Assembly (NCBI GenBank): GCA_017484005.1
Contig: JAFUTY010000004.1
Coordinates: 21,358-85,357, forward strand
Length of the DNA stretch: 64,000 nucleotides
Reading direction: 5' to 3'
Source of the DNA: Selenomonadaceae bacterium
GTDB taxonomy: Bacteria > Bacillota > Negativicutes > Selenomonadales > Selenomonadaceae
Shown: in pieces, positions 36,584 through 44,686 of the stretch
Numbering within the stretch: the stretch's first letter is position 1
How the letters are laid out: the number at the start of each line of letters is the position of its first letter
Position numbers and translations under genes: made by a program
The notes under the pieces: model-generated
Told to the model about the DNA's origin: nothing
Databases searched by the model: none
Seen by the model: only the letters and a program-made list of their open reading frames with translations

Positions 36584-37271
36584 AAATTACCAAAAACATC
36601 ATGACTCTGTGGATTACCAACACGTTTACAATGTTTCAAATGAATTCTTGGCTATTTCACATTCTATAAATGGTTTTCCGTTCAAGGTAAAAAAATTCAT
36701 CCAAGAACAGTCAGACATCAAACTTTGTTCGTTTATTAAAACATTTCAATATGGAGTAGACGTGAAAAGTTTAGGTAGCGAATCAGCAATCATTATAGAA
36801 CAATCTGGAAAATGCATCATTTTTTGTAACCAAGCTGAGCCAAAGTATCGAGTACGATTTTCCATAATGCACGAATTTGGACATTATATTTTGGGACATA
36901 TCTCAGATCTACCAAAAACCGATCCGCTATACCAACGCCAAGAACTAGAAGCAAACTATTTTGCCGCGCAGATACTTATGCCAGAACAGATTTTGCGCGA
37001 ATGTATAAAGCGCGAAAAAAGACTGACAACAAATTTCATTCAAAAATCTTTCGATGTATCAAAAGAAGCCGCTGAAAAAAGAATCCAGACTCTTAGGAAA
37101 TCTTGGAATTCAATAAAAGACCAAAATTTTGATGACGTTATCCTTCTCAAGTATGAAGATTTTGTGAATCAAGTCGCTCCTAAAAATTTTTCACGTTATG
37201 ATGATTTTGAACATGAATTGGAAGTACAAACTAAACAAGATTCATGGAGCTTTTTCAGAAATGGGAGATGA
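36570..37271 (+). CDS. ImmA/IrrE-type metallopeptidase
   Basis: This ~233-residue protein has the zinc protease motif IMHEFGHYILGH near residue 106, followed by ELEANYFAAQILMP with the third ligand Glu near 137, as in ImmA and IrrE. It overlaps the XRE gene by 14 bases. It should cut the neighbouring repressor and so switch on the element. The ATG at 36570 fits a GAGG 9 bases upstream. Confidence 0.9.
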   Translation: MTISKNYQKHHDSVDYQHVYNVSNEFLAISHSINGFPFKVKKFIQEQSDIKLCSFIKTFQYGVDVKSLGSESAIIIEQSGKCIIFCNQAEPKYRVRFSIMHEFGHYILGHISDLPKTDPLYQRQELEANYFAAQILMPEQILRECIKREKRLTTNFIQKSFDVSKEAAEKRIQTLRKSWNSIKDQNFDDVILLKYEDFVNQVAPKNFSRYDDFEHELEVQTKQDSWSFFRNGR

Positions 37272-37274
37272 AAT

Positions 37275-37901
37275 ATGACCAGCAATGAAATGCGACAAAA
37301 TGCATTGTTTATGAGAAATAAATTTGAACCTACTGGGGAATTTAACATTCCTTTGGTGAGGAAACAATATTTGAATTTCCAAACGATCAAATTAATAGCT
37401 TGCTCGAATACTAAAAACAACGATACCGATTTCAATAAAAAATGCGGTGTACATTTTTTCGTAGATGACTACCGTTTCAATGGAATTTACTACAATCCTC
37501 AAAAAACTTTGGCAAAATTTTCACAATATGCCTTTCTGCTTACACCAGATTATTCGTTGTACGCTGATATGCAATTGTGGTTACAAATTGCAAACGTGGC
37601 AAAAAACCGTTGGGTTGGAGCTTATTGGCAAAGCAAAGGACTAACGGTAATTCCTACAATAAGCTGGGGAACAGTCCAAAGTTTCAGCTTTTGTTTCGAT
37701 GGAGTAGAAAAGAATTCAATAGTCGCGATCGGTATGATTGGAAGTAAGAGAGGTAACTATTTAGGATTTATGAGGGGTTATCAAGAAATGATTAAGAGAA
37801 TAGAGCCTGAAGCGATTATCTGTTTTGGCGAATCATTCCCAGATATGACAGGGAATATTATTAAGATTGCCTACCGTTTTCCAAAAAAGGAGGTTAATTG
37901 A
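37275..37901 (+). CDS. DUF4417 protein
   Basis: This 208-residue protein shows the DUF4417 pattern: FNIPLVRKQ, GVHFFVDDYRF, LLTPDYSLYADMQ, NRWVGAYWQSKGLTVIPTISWG and SFSFCFDGVEKNSIVA. The family is frequent in phages and integrative elements and its role is not known. It starts 3 bases after the ImmA gene and is followed by a small GGRG protein, so it belongs to the same unit. Confidence 0.85.
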   Translation: MTSNEMRQNALFMRNKFEPTGEFNIPLVRKQYLNFQTIKLIACSNTKNNDTDFNKKCGVHFFVDDYRFNGIYYNPQKTLAKFSQYAFLLTPDYSLYADMQLWLQIANVAKNRWVGAYWQSKGLTVIPTISWGTVQSFSFCFDGVEKNSIVAIGMIGSKRGNYLGFMRGYQEMIKRIEPEAIICFGESFPDMTGNIIKIAYRFPKKEVN

Positions 37902-37902
37902 T

Positions 37903-38274
37903 ATGGGAGGAAGAGGAACATTTGCGGCTGGAAAAAATGTCGAATACAGATACAAAACTGTCGGGATTATTGAAACTGTCAAAGTATTGCAGGGATTAGG
38001 CGGATTGCACGGTTTACCCGAAGAAGCACATAGCAGTCAAGCGTATATAAAACTAAAGCCTAACGGCACTTTTCATGAAATGAGGTTCTACGACAAAGAT
38101 CATTACCTAACACTGGAGATTGCATATCATAGAGAACCCAGAATTTACAAATCAGATAAACCTGTTCTCCATTATCACACCTACGACAGAAACTTTAAAC
38201 GTTCACCTGCCATAAAAATGCCCAAAGCCATGCGTAAACATTTTCGCAAATTTTTAAAGGGAGTACTGAAATGA
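37903..38274 (+). CDS. Small phage-type protein (MGGRG start)
   Basis: This ~123-residue protein starts MGGRGTFAAGKNVEYRYKTVG after AAAAGGAGG. It contains an HxxPRIYKSDKPVLHYHTYD-like segment, rich in His, Tyr and basic residues, and a basic tail. The MGGRG opening is common among small phage proteins near DUF4417 genes. No function is known to me. Its stop overlaps the next start (ATGA). Confidence 0.75.
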   Translation: MGGRGTFAAGKNVEYRYKTVGIIETVKVLQGLGGLHGLPEEAHSSQAYIKLKPNGTFHEMRFYDKDHYLTLEIAYHREPRIYKSDKPVLHYHTYDRNFKRSPAIKMPKAMRKHFRKFLKGVLK

Positions 38275-38549
38275 TAAATGGCAATATTCAAGATTTTTTA
38301 GATAATCTCTACTACGGCGCGGAAATGTTTTTCGAATTTGATGGGAAAAGATATTTTATTCAGGGCTGGTATGACAGTGGAATTCATTACCTTGTTCTAG
38401 ATTATGCAACAAAGTCAGACAATTATGTTTGGGAATACTCTTCGGAGGATTCTTCCAAATGCGTAAAAAACTTTTTGAACGCACGTCTATGGAATGGAAA
38501 AAAGTTTTATGACGCAGAAAAAGAGATAACTTGGCTTGAACCAATGTAA
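38271..38549 (+). CDS. Small hypothetical protein
   Basis: This 92-residue acidic protein starts MINGNIQDFLDNLYYGAEMF and ends TWLEPM; it is rich in Tyr, Trp and Asp. It overlaps the previous gene by 4 bases and is probably its partner, being small and acidic where the neighbour is basic. No family is recognised. It is the last gene before the convergent restriction gene. Confidence 0.7.
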   Translation: MINGNIQDFLDNLYYGAEMFFEFDGKRYFIQGWYDSGIHYLVLDYATKSDNYVWEYSSEDSSKCVKNFLNARLWNGKKFYDAEKEITWLEPM

Positions 38550-38601
38550 GAGTTAAAAGCCGAAAATCGATAGCTCGAAACAATCTTTCTAAGACAAGGG
38601 C

Positions 38602-40545
38602 TCAATCTCTCCATTCTCGAGGAGCAAGATCTGATCGAAACGCGACATCAAAGACACGGTAGAGTTTTTCATAACTAATCTGATTCACGATGATATTTTT
38701 CAAATCCTCAATTTGAAGAGGAATTATCTTCATACCATCAACAAAACTATCGTCGTCGGCAGGATCATAATATCGCTGATTCTTTCTGCCTCTGAAATCT
38801 GAAACAACATTCAGATTCAAGTTGTTTGTCGCAAAAACGCAGTAAGAATTAAAATTTTTTGTTCGAAGCATATGATTCCCAAGATGACGCGATACCGGCT
38901 CCATCTCCATGCGCCGCTGGTTGGTTTTATCTGCTAACGTTGCTTCCAATAGAAGCGAATGAGCGGGATAAAATTTCGTTGACTCATATTCGTAGACAAT
39001 GTCAGCTTCACCGCCAGCTGCATGCGTTTTTGGTAGCAAATCAACGTCCAACGATAATTTCATATAATCGAGAATTTTTCCTTGCCGCTTGCTGACCTTA
39101 TACCAAAGAATCCCAAGAACATATTCGAAAATCGTTGGAACATCAGCATTATCCGTTACCAATCTTTGAATCTCAGCATCCTTACGATTAGAGATTAGTT
39201 CTAACAATTTTAAAATCTGTTCATCTGTAAATTTTGAATCTATCAAGTGCGTCAGTCTGATGTATCGTTGATTCTCCAAAATCTCCGTAGCATCTTGCAA
39301 AGAAGTTAGATTCAATGAAAATTCGCGATTGATTCCGTTCAGAATTACAGATTCATTCGGCGCAAGAAAATTAGCAATTTTTTCGAGCGGACAATTCTCT
39401 TGTAGAAATTCGGATGTTGTAAAGGCAATATCTAGCAGTTTATCTGCAATCGGCGCGAAATAATGTCGCGGAACTATATCAAGTGTGACATTGCCGTCGT
39501 TAAATAGAATCGCATCGGACGTTTTCATATATCTACGATTGAGATCAAAATAGTCTGATAGACTACGTTTCGCTTTAATAATATGCATGACAGCAAAGAA
39601 AATTCGACGAAATTCAAGCTCGGTTGTTGTAGCGTCAAATTTGTTAGGCTGAATAAATTGCATGGGAGATTTTTTCACTTTGCTGAAGCTCGATTTGCCA
39701 AAAAGATATTGTTGCCACAACGTTCCAGTGTTTGACAATTTTTTCAATGCTACCAGAATTTCTGGGACTGAATCTTTATCCTTCTCCATGTAAAATTTAA
39801 ATAGTGACTTGTAAAGTGGAAAATATACGAGATCGTAATTTCGACTTTTTCTGTTTATGCCAATTTCAGCAATTACTTCCTCGGTCACCGATTCAACATT
39901 CAAAAAATAATCCAGCGCAATTTGATAATTTTCTCTATTCATCAGACGCGCAAAAATGATCTCATCGATGTCAATTTCTTTTTTGCGAAAAGATTTTATA
40001 TCTTCGACAGCTTTCAATGTGCTTTCGCGACTGATACTCAACGGCAAAACATAAGTAAACTCATTAAAAGACAGCTCACCCAGTTTCGTTATCAGGTACA
40101 CCGTAACAATAAATGGACGAATCTCCTTATCCTCGATCGGCACTGACGTTTTCAACAACTGCTTGAAATAAATAAAACTATCCGCCGGAATTCCAAAAAC
40201 ATTGTCGGCAGGAAAAACGTTCTGTTCACTCAAGCTTAAAAGTTCAAGACCCACTGGCGTGAGCCTACATTGCTCGTCGATAAAACCGAGTGAAACTAGT
40301 CCAGATGTTTTTTCTCGAGCATCTTTTGCTTTATTTTTGGCATCACCATAAAGAAATCCAGTGTCGTGAAGAAAATCATAATACTCAGATTGAACTGTTT
40401 CATCCCAACATCTATTCAGAGTATCTTTCATCCTCCAAAAATCACGCAAGAGCAAAAGTTGTTGCTCGATCCGCTTGTTAAAATTTTTTGTACGAAAACT
40501 CGTTGTGCCTAGACTCCAATAAAAGCTTTTATATGTCAAGTTCAA
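38602..40545 (-). CDS. AlwI-family type II restriction endonuclease
   Basis: This 647-residue endonuclease opens WSLGTTSFRTKNFNKRIEQQ, the hallmark of AlwI-family enzymes, which recognise GGATC and cut outside the site. The likely nuclease centre is GGEADIVYEY...LLLEATL (about residues 530-560), a D...ExT/K-type core. The TTG start at 40545 lies 17 bases inside the end of the methyltransferase gene with AGGA upstream, so translation is coupled. Two adenine methyltransferases precede it, as expected for an asymmetric site. The exact specificity is inferred from family. Confidence 0.88.
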   Translation of the reverse strand: MNLTYKSFYWSLGTTSFRTKNFNKRIEQQLLLLRDFWRMKDTLNRCWDETVQSEYYDFLHDTGFLYGDAKNKAKDAREKTSGLVSLGFIDEQCRLTPVGLELLSLSEQNVFPADNVFGIPADSFIYFKQLLKTSVPIEDKEIRPFIVTVYLITKLGELSFNEFTYVLPLSISRESTLKAVEDIKSFRKKEIDIDEIIFARLMNRENYQIALDYFLNVESVTEEVIAEIGINRKSRNYDLVYFPLYKSLFKFYMEKDKDSVPEILVALKKLSNTGTLWQQYLFGKSSFSKVKKSPMQFIQPNKFDATTTELEFRRIFFAVMHIIKAKRSLSDYFDLNRRYMKTSDAILFNDGNVTLDIVPRHYFAPIADKLLDIAFTTSEFLQENCPLEKIANFLAPNESVILNGINREFSLNLTSLQDATEILENQRYIRLTHLIDSKFTDEQILKLLELISNRKDAEIQRLVTDNADVPTIFEYVLGILWYKVSKRQGKILDYMKLSLDVDLLPKTHAAGGEADIVYEYESTKFYPAHSLLLEATLADKTNQRRMEMEPVSRHLGNHMLRTKNFNSYCVFATNNLNLNVVSDFRGRKNQRYYDPADDDSFVDGMKIIPLQIEDLKNIIVNQISYEKLYRVFDVAFRSDLAPREWRD

Positions 40546-41482
40546 TTAAGCGTTCCTGCCTTTTTTCAATTTTGTAATTCACTACCAAGACTTCATCGCT
40601 TTCAGAATTTTTATTCGACCGGTGATAATTCGAATTTGAGTAGTTGTAATTCAAATGAATCGCAGTATACCGGTCGGAATTTTTCTCCAGCCAATTTGCT
40701 AAAATTTCATTTGTTTTTCCTTTGCTACTCAGGACGTTTGAAAGAGCAAATCTTATTCCACCTGCGTTGATCCTATCTAAAAAAAACAGCAGTTCTCCTT
40801 CACCAATATCGCTCCAACCACCGTTTTCATTATAAGTTGCACAGGTTATCAAATACGGTGGATCCGCATAAACGAAATCATTCGGAGAAAAATTTTCAAC
40901 GGGAAAATCCCTAAAATCTTGACAAATGAATTTATAGTTTTTCGACTTTATTCTGTCAACAAACGTGACTAGCTTTTCATGCATCCGCGAATTGAAATCT
41001 CTCTTTCCAACAGGCAAATTAAACTTGCCAGCAGAATTGAACCGAATTTGGTTGTTAAATGCATAGACGATTATAGCATACAGCATCACATAATGGCGAT
41101 AATCGAAATTTTTGCTTCTATTAAAGTCATCACGGAGTTGATTAAAAGATTCACGATTATAAATTCCAAGTCCGGTATTACTTTCGCAACCATAGAATTC
41201 ATAACCGTTCCGACTAACCAAGGAGAGTCCATAATGTGAAATGATTTCGTAGATCCAAGACAGCAATTCGCTCTTATCCATGTTTTGAAAAGTTTGATAT
41301 AGGGCGATCAGATGCTCATTATGATCTATAAAAAAGACTTCTTTACAGTCAGAGTTTATTCCGACGTTGCATCCTCCACAAAAGAAATCGAAAAAGCGAT
41401 CTATTTTTCGTGGAAACAACGGCAATATCTGTTCAAGCAATTTATATTTTCCGCCAGTGTAATTTAGTGGCGATTGAATCAT
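40529..41482 (-). CDS. Dam-type (D12 class) adenine methyltransferase of the AlwI-like system
   Basis: This 317-residue enzyme has the Dam/D12 order: PLNYTGGKYKLL at residue 5, FFDFFCGGCNVG near 33, and the catalytic YADPPYLITCATYN near 212. It should methylate adenine in one strand of the restriction site. GAGGAG precedes the ATG, which lies one base after the stop of the other methyltransferase. The endonuclease gene overlaps its 3' end. Confidence 0.92.
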   Translation of the reverse strand: MIQSPLNYTGGKYKLLEQILPLFPRKIDRFFDFFCGGCNVGINSDCKEVFFIDHNEHLIALYQTFQNMDKSELLSWIYEIISHYGLSLVSRNGYEFYGCESNTGLGIYNRESFNQLRDDFNRSKNFDYRHYVMLYAIIVYAFNNQIRFNSAGKFNLPVGKRDFNSRMHEKLVTFVDRIKSKNYKFICQDFRDFPVENFSPNDFVYADPPYLITCATYNENGGWSDIGEGELLFFLDRINAGGIRFALSNVLSSKGKTNEILANWLEKNSDRYTAIHLNYNYSNSNYHRSNKNSESDEVLVVNYKIEKRQERLIELDI

Positions 41483-41483
41483 T

Positions 41484-42515
41484 TCAACTCCTCACTTCAC
41501 ATAAGAACAATCGTTCCTCATTTCCGCAAATATTTGATTTGCCAGTTGAAAATGCTTTATATCTCTCAGAAAAAATTTTAACGTCGCCTTTGGATTCCAG
41601 AACTCTAAAAATATCCTCATCTGAAATCCTAGCATTCGACCTCGGATTACCTTTTTGTGTCATATTGTTATAAGAAAACAAGATATATCGCGCATTGCAA
41701 TGTTGAATCAGATCTTCAAACGCGATGGTGGCATTTATCGTGCAATAATCACTCTTCAAATTTTTTCTGTCTAGTTTTAATGCGACACCATAGACTGGTG
41801 GTTTTTCCCACCGTGCAACATTTTCTAAAAGATGATATGTGTCCGAGTACTGTCGAGAATTATACGGGGGATCGATGTAAATCAGATCTGCCTCAATATG
41901 TTTTACAATATCGTTAGCATTCTCATTAAAGCAACGATTATTCTTGTTATTCTCCTCGGGAATATTCAACATAGGCAACACGAGATGACGATCGAAATTT
42001 ACTCCACGTCGCCAAGCATCATAATGTCCACAAATATTTGCGATTTTATCCATTGCATAAATTAACGATGCAACCAAGACAGCTTTTTCTCGTTGCAAAA
42101 TCTGACCAGATAGAAATTTTTGCTCAATATCTTCACGAATAAAACCAATTTTAGAACAATCAGTTTTACTGAAGTATGTTTCAGCAAAATTCTCCGTCAT
42201 ATAGTTTTCTTCGAACATCTCATGCTGATTGTACTCGCTGATCAGTTTCATTAAAAAATCTAGTCGAACGTGTTCATTGCCGAACCATGCAACATTGCAA
42301 AGATAATTGCTATAGAGTAAATCATTGGTAATGATGATTTTGTCGGCAAATGCAGATACTATTGAACCAGTTCCAGAAAATATATCTGCAATTGTTTCCA
42401 GAGAGGAACAGTATAATTGAACAATCTCTCTAATGAAGTTCAACAGTTTGAATTTGTTGCCAAGATAGCGTCGATTTTGTATTTCAGCACTGGGAAAATG
42501 TTGCTCTGAATTCAC
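41484..42515 (-). CDS. Second adenine methyltransferase of the AlwI-like system
   Basis: This 343-residue enzyme begins with NRRYLGNKFKLLNFI, has IADIFSGTGSIVSAFA near 42 (cofactor motif) and LIYIDPPYNSRQYSDTYHLLE near 216 (catalytic motif). It is the first gene of the operon and should modify the strand not covered by its partner, because GGATC is asymmetric. No controller (C) protein gene is seen upstream. Confidence 0.92.
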   Translation of the reverse strand: MNSEQHFPSAEIQNRRYLGNKFKLLNFIREIVQLYCSSLETIADIFSGTGSIVSAFADKIIITNDLLYSNYLCNVAWFGNEHVRLDFLMKLISEYNQHEMFEENYMTENFAETYFSKTDCSKIGFIREDIEQKFLSGQILQREKAVLVASLIYAMDKIANICGHYDAWRRGVNFDRHLVLPMLNIPEENNKNNRCFNENANDIVKHIEADLIYIDPPYNSRQYSDTYHLLENVARWEKPPVYGVALKLDRKNLKSDYCTINATIAFEDLIQHCNARYILFSYNNMTQKGNPRSNARISDEDIFRVLESKGDVKIFSERYKAFSTGKSNICGNEERLFLCEVRS

Positions 42516-42535
42516 TGCATTACTCCAAAATTAAT

Positions 42536-42688
42536 ATGGCGAAGAAACCACATTATATTCCGATAAACAACCGAGCCAAATCATGCGTAACATCTGGAAT
42601 GTTTTATGACTTTATCACTCATAAAACTAAAAAGAAAGAACATCCCATCATGCGTTCTTCGAGATTTTTAACACAATTGACTGCATAA
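42536..42688 (+). CDS. Possible 50-residue basic protein
   Basis: This frame reads MAKKPHYIPINNRAKSCVTS and ends FLTQLTA. It is basic and is followed 11 bases later by an intrinsic terminator on the same strand, so the stretch is probably transcribed. No Shine-Dalgarno sequence is visible before the ATG, which weakens the call. It diverges from the methyltransferase operon. Confidence 0.35.
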   Translation: MAKKPHYIPINNRAKSCVTSGMFYDFITHKTKKKEHPIMRSSRFLTQLTA

Positions 42689-42699
42689 GCAACAACAGC

Positions 42700-42734
42700 C
42701 GTTCTCTCCAAACTTTACGAGGGAGCGTTTTTTT
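42700..42734 (+). terminator. Terminator after the small basic frame
   Basis: CGTTCTCTC and GAGGGAGCG pair with one G-U and one weak pair around a 10-base loop, followed by T7. Confidence 0.65.
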
Positions 42735-42803
42735 CATTCGGATCCATCGTGCCGAATATATTTCTATTCAGTGAATGATTAACAATATGCTTCAATCTCG
42801 ATT

Positions 42804-43175
42804 TTATAGATTGTGAGTTTGAAGTTCATTGAATCCTTCAAGCGCGTTTGCTATGCTAGATTCAGCTGTATTTTCCAATTCTTCGTTTGCATGATTGTAG
42901 ATCATTGTTGTCGCGATTGATTTGTGACGTAGCATTTGACACACTTCTTCCAATGAAACGCCGAGACGAATCGCATTCGATGCCGCGGAATGTCTCAACG
43001 AATGTGCTGTATACATCAATGAATCAAATCCTGCTTTCTTGAGCTCGCGCTTGGCAATTACCAATTTGATTTCTTTAACATATATTGACCAAAATTTCCT
43101 ATAATTAACACAACGATAGACTAGTCGAATTGCCTTATTCTCAAAATCTATTAGCATCGTTTGATCTATCATCAA
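42804..43175 (-). pseudogene. Tyrosine integrase, C-terminal fragment
   Basis: This 123-residue frame keeps the C-terminal catalytic region of a tyrosine recombinase: TAHSLRHSAAS (H-x-L-R-H), MLRHKSIATTMIYNHA (His and the nucleophile Tyr). The first catalytic Arg and the whole N-terminal DNA-binding part are missing. Upstream the frame runs only a few codons further before a TGA. It marks the right edge of the island holding the XRE/ImmA and restriction-modification genes and is not expected to be active. Confidence 0.8.
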
Positions 43176-43274
43176 ATCTTCGGTGCTTTTTCTTTTTCCG
43201 AATGATCAGTGAAAGATTCAGCAATGAATATCAGTTCAAATAATGAATTATACCCAAATGGGGATATAATATTC

Positions 43275-43584
43275 ATTCCAGAACATTCCAGAAATATATA
43301 AGACTCATAAATCTATATTTATCAAGAATTTTTTGTATGTATACAAGTATTTTTATTCCAGCGCATTCCAGAAATTTTGTGATCAATAGAGAAATATATT
43401 TTTTCCTCTGACGAAAGGTGATGCAAGATGTTTTTTGATATTACTCTATTGCGATCCAAATTTCTGGAATGAGGCAAAAATACACTGCCATGGAGATATT
43501 AATCCTTTATAGAATAAGACTTTAGATATCTCACAAATTGGGATAAAAATCCTTCCAGAAATTTTTGGAATGAAAACTGGAATG
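43275..43584. repeat. Cluster of ATTCCAG motifs (iteron- or operator-like)
   Basis: ATTCCAG occurs in two tandem pairs with 10-base spacing (43275 and 43285; 43355 and 43365), each pair within CATTCCAGAAAT-like sequence. Reverse or near copies lie at 43464, 43553, 43566 and 43578. The stretch is AT-rich and holds no gene (43200-43682). Spacing of one helical turn suggests binding of a protein dimer or chain. Confidence 0.6.
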
Positions 43585-43682
43585 CTAAAAGTCAAAATTA
43601 ATCAAAGTTTGCTCAAAAAAAAGATCTTCGCCCATTTTTTTGAGCAAAGATCTGGCTGTAAATTTTTTATAGTTTGTCATAT

Positions 43683-44276
43683 TCAGAAAGGGATTGATTC
43701 TATTGGAACGTCCTCCTTCGGATTTGAAGATTCGTTGTTGGAATTTGAATTATTCCGTTTCGATAGGAAAGTTAAGCCGATAACACGTCGCGATTGTCTT
43801 TCAATCCACTTCTTGATCGAAGTTTCATTATGTAAAAGATCTATTTCGAGGTCTCCTCGTTTAGCGAGCGCAGTGATCTCAGATTTTGAATTAAATCCAG
43901 TAGTTTTAAGCACGTCGCGAATCCAAACAGGAATTGCCCAAAAATGTTTATTGCCTTCGCTATCTATCGTGGTATATCCACAACGTTTGATTTTTCCGTG
44001 GCGGTGTATTTCTCGTCCATCTGTAAGGATCGTGATTTCGATTTGCGAATCAAAATAGCTTTCATCGCGATTGAAGGCATTTTCGATAGCATGAAGTGCG
44101 CCGTTGACGTCATGATTTTGTTCGCGCGTCTGAATGAATGGAATGATTTGCTTAATTCATTCACAAGCCGATTTGAACGCTTCTGATTCATTCATATTTT
44201 CATAAAATTGGAGTCGCAATTGATCGGCGAGCATTAATCCCGCCAGAAAATCAATGTGAGGATTGTTGAATTCCAT
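43683..44276 (-). pseudogene. Hypothetical protein, one in-frame TGA
   Basis: From the ATG at 44276 one frame of 197 sense codons runs to 43683 and is interrupted only by a TGA at 44159-44157. It begins MEFNNPHIDFLAGLMLADQL, contains ACE-stop-IKQIIPFIQTR, then HGKIKRCGYTTIDSEGNKHF and PVWIRDVLKTTGFNSKSEI. A helix-turn-helix-like region near the C-terminus would fit a DNA-binding protein, but no family is recognised. The TGA could come from Trp or Arg by a single transition. It lies next to the ATTCCAG cluster, which it may once have bound. Confidence 0.55.
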
Positions 44277-44356
44277 CACGCGATTTCGAGATTAGTTCTG
44301 TGTTCCGACCGTGCAAATTCTTTAATCTCTGGACGTCGTAGATTTTTAATTCATTT

Positions 44357-44662
44357 TTAGGTGTCAAATAAAATTGATATTGAGATTTCCATGATTGAGA
44401 TTATGTTTATTATTATCCCATAACATTTTGTAATGTTTCGATAAATTGCATTAATCAATTTTGGATCGTCAGTGAAGTCTTTCAAAATCTTACTATCGCA
44501 GGCATGAAAATCATATTCTTCGAAAGATCTCATTAAATCGTAGAGTTGAATCAATGCATCCTCTCGAGAAATTTCATCGGCGAATTTTTGTTCAGCGATT
44601 CGAAGTCCCTCCAAAAATCTTCGAGACAAAATTTTTCGCGAATTAATTTTTACATCGTCCAT
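44357..44662 (-). CDS. Small hypothetical protein
   Basis: This ~101-residue protein starts MDDVKINSRKILSRRFLEGLR with AAGGTG upstream of the ATG at 44662. It is charged and helical, with a Cys near the middle (FHACDSKILKDF) and a hydrophobic tail (IIINIISIMEISISILF) that could touch the membrane. It starts 24 bases after the stop of the ROK fusion gene and probably shares its transcript. No family is recognised. Confidence 0.55.
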   Translation of the reverse strand: MDDVKINSRKILSRRFLEGLRIAEQKFADEISREDALIQLYDLMRSFEEYDFHACDSKILKDFTDDPKLINAIYRNITKCYGIIINIISIMEISISILFDT

Positions 44663-44686
44663 AAATTCACCTTGCAAAATTTTGAT

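Noticed and set aside
43964..44191. 75-codon frame on the minus strand
   Set aside because: It overlaps, in another frame, the longer 197-codon gene with a single TGA, which has better coding character.
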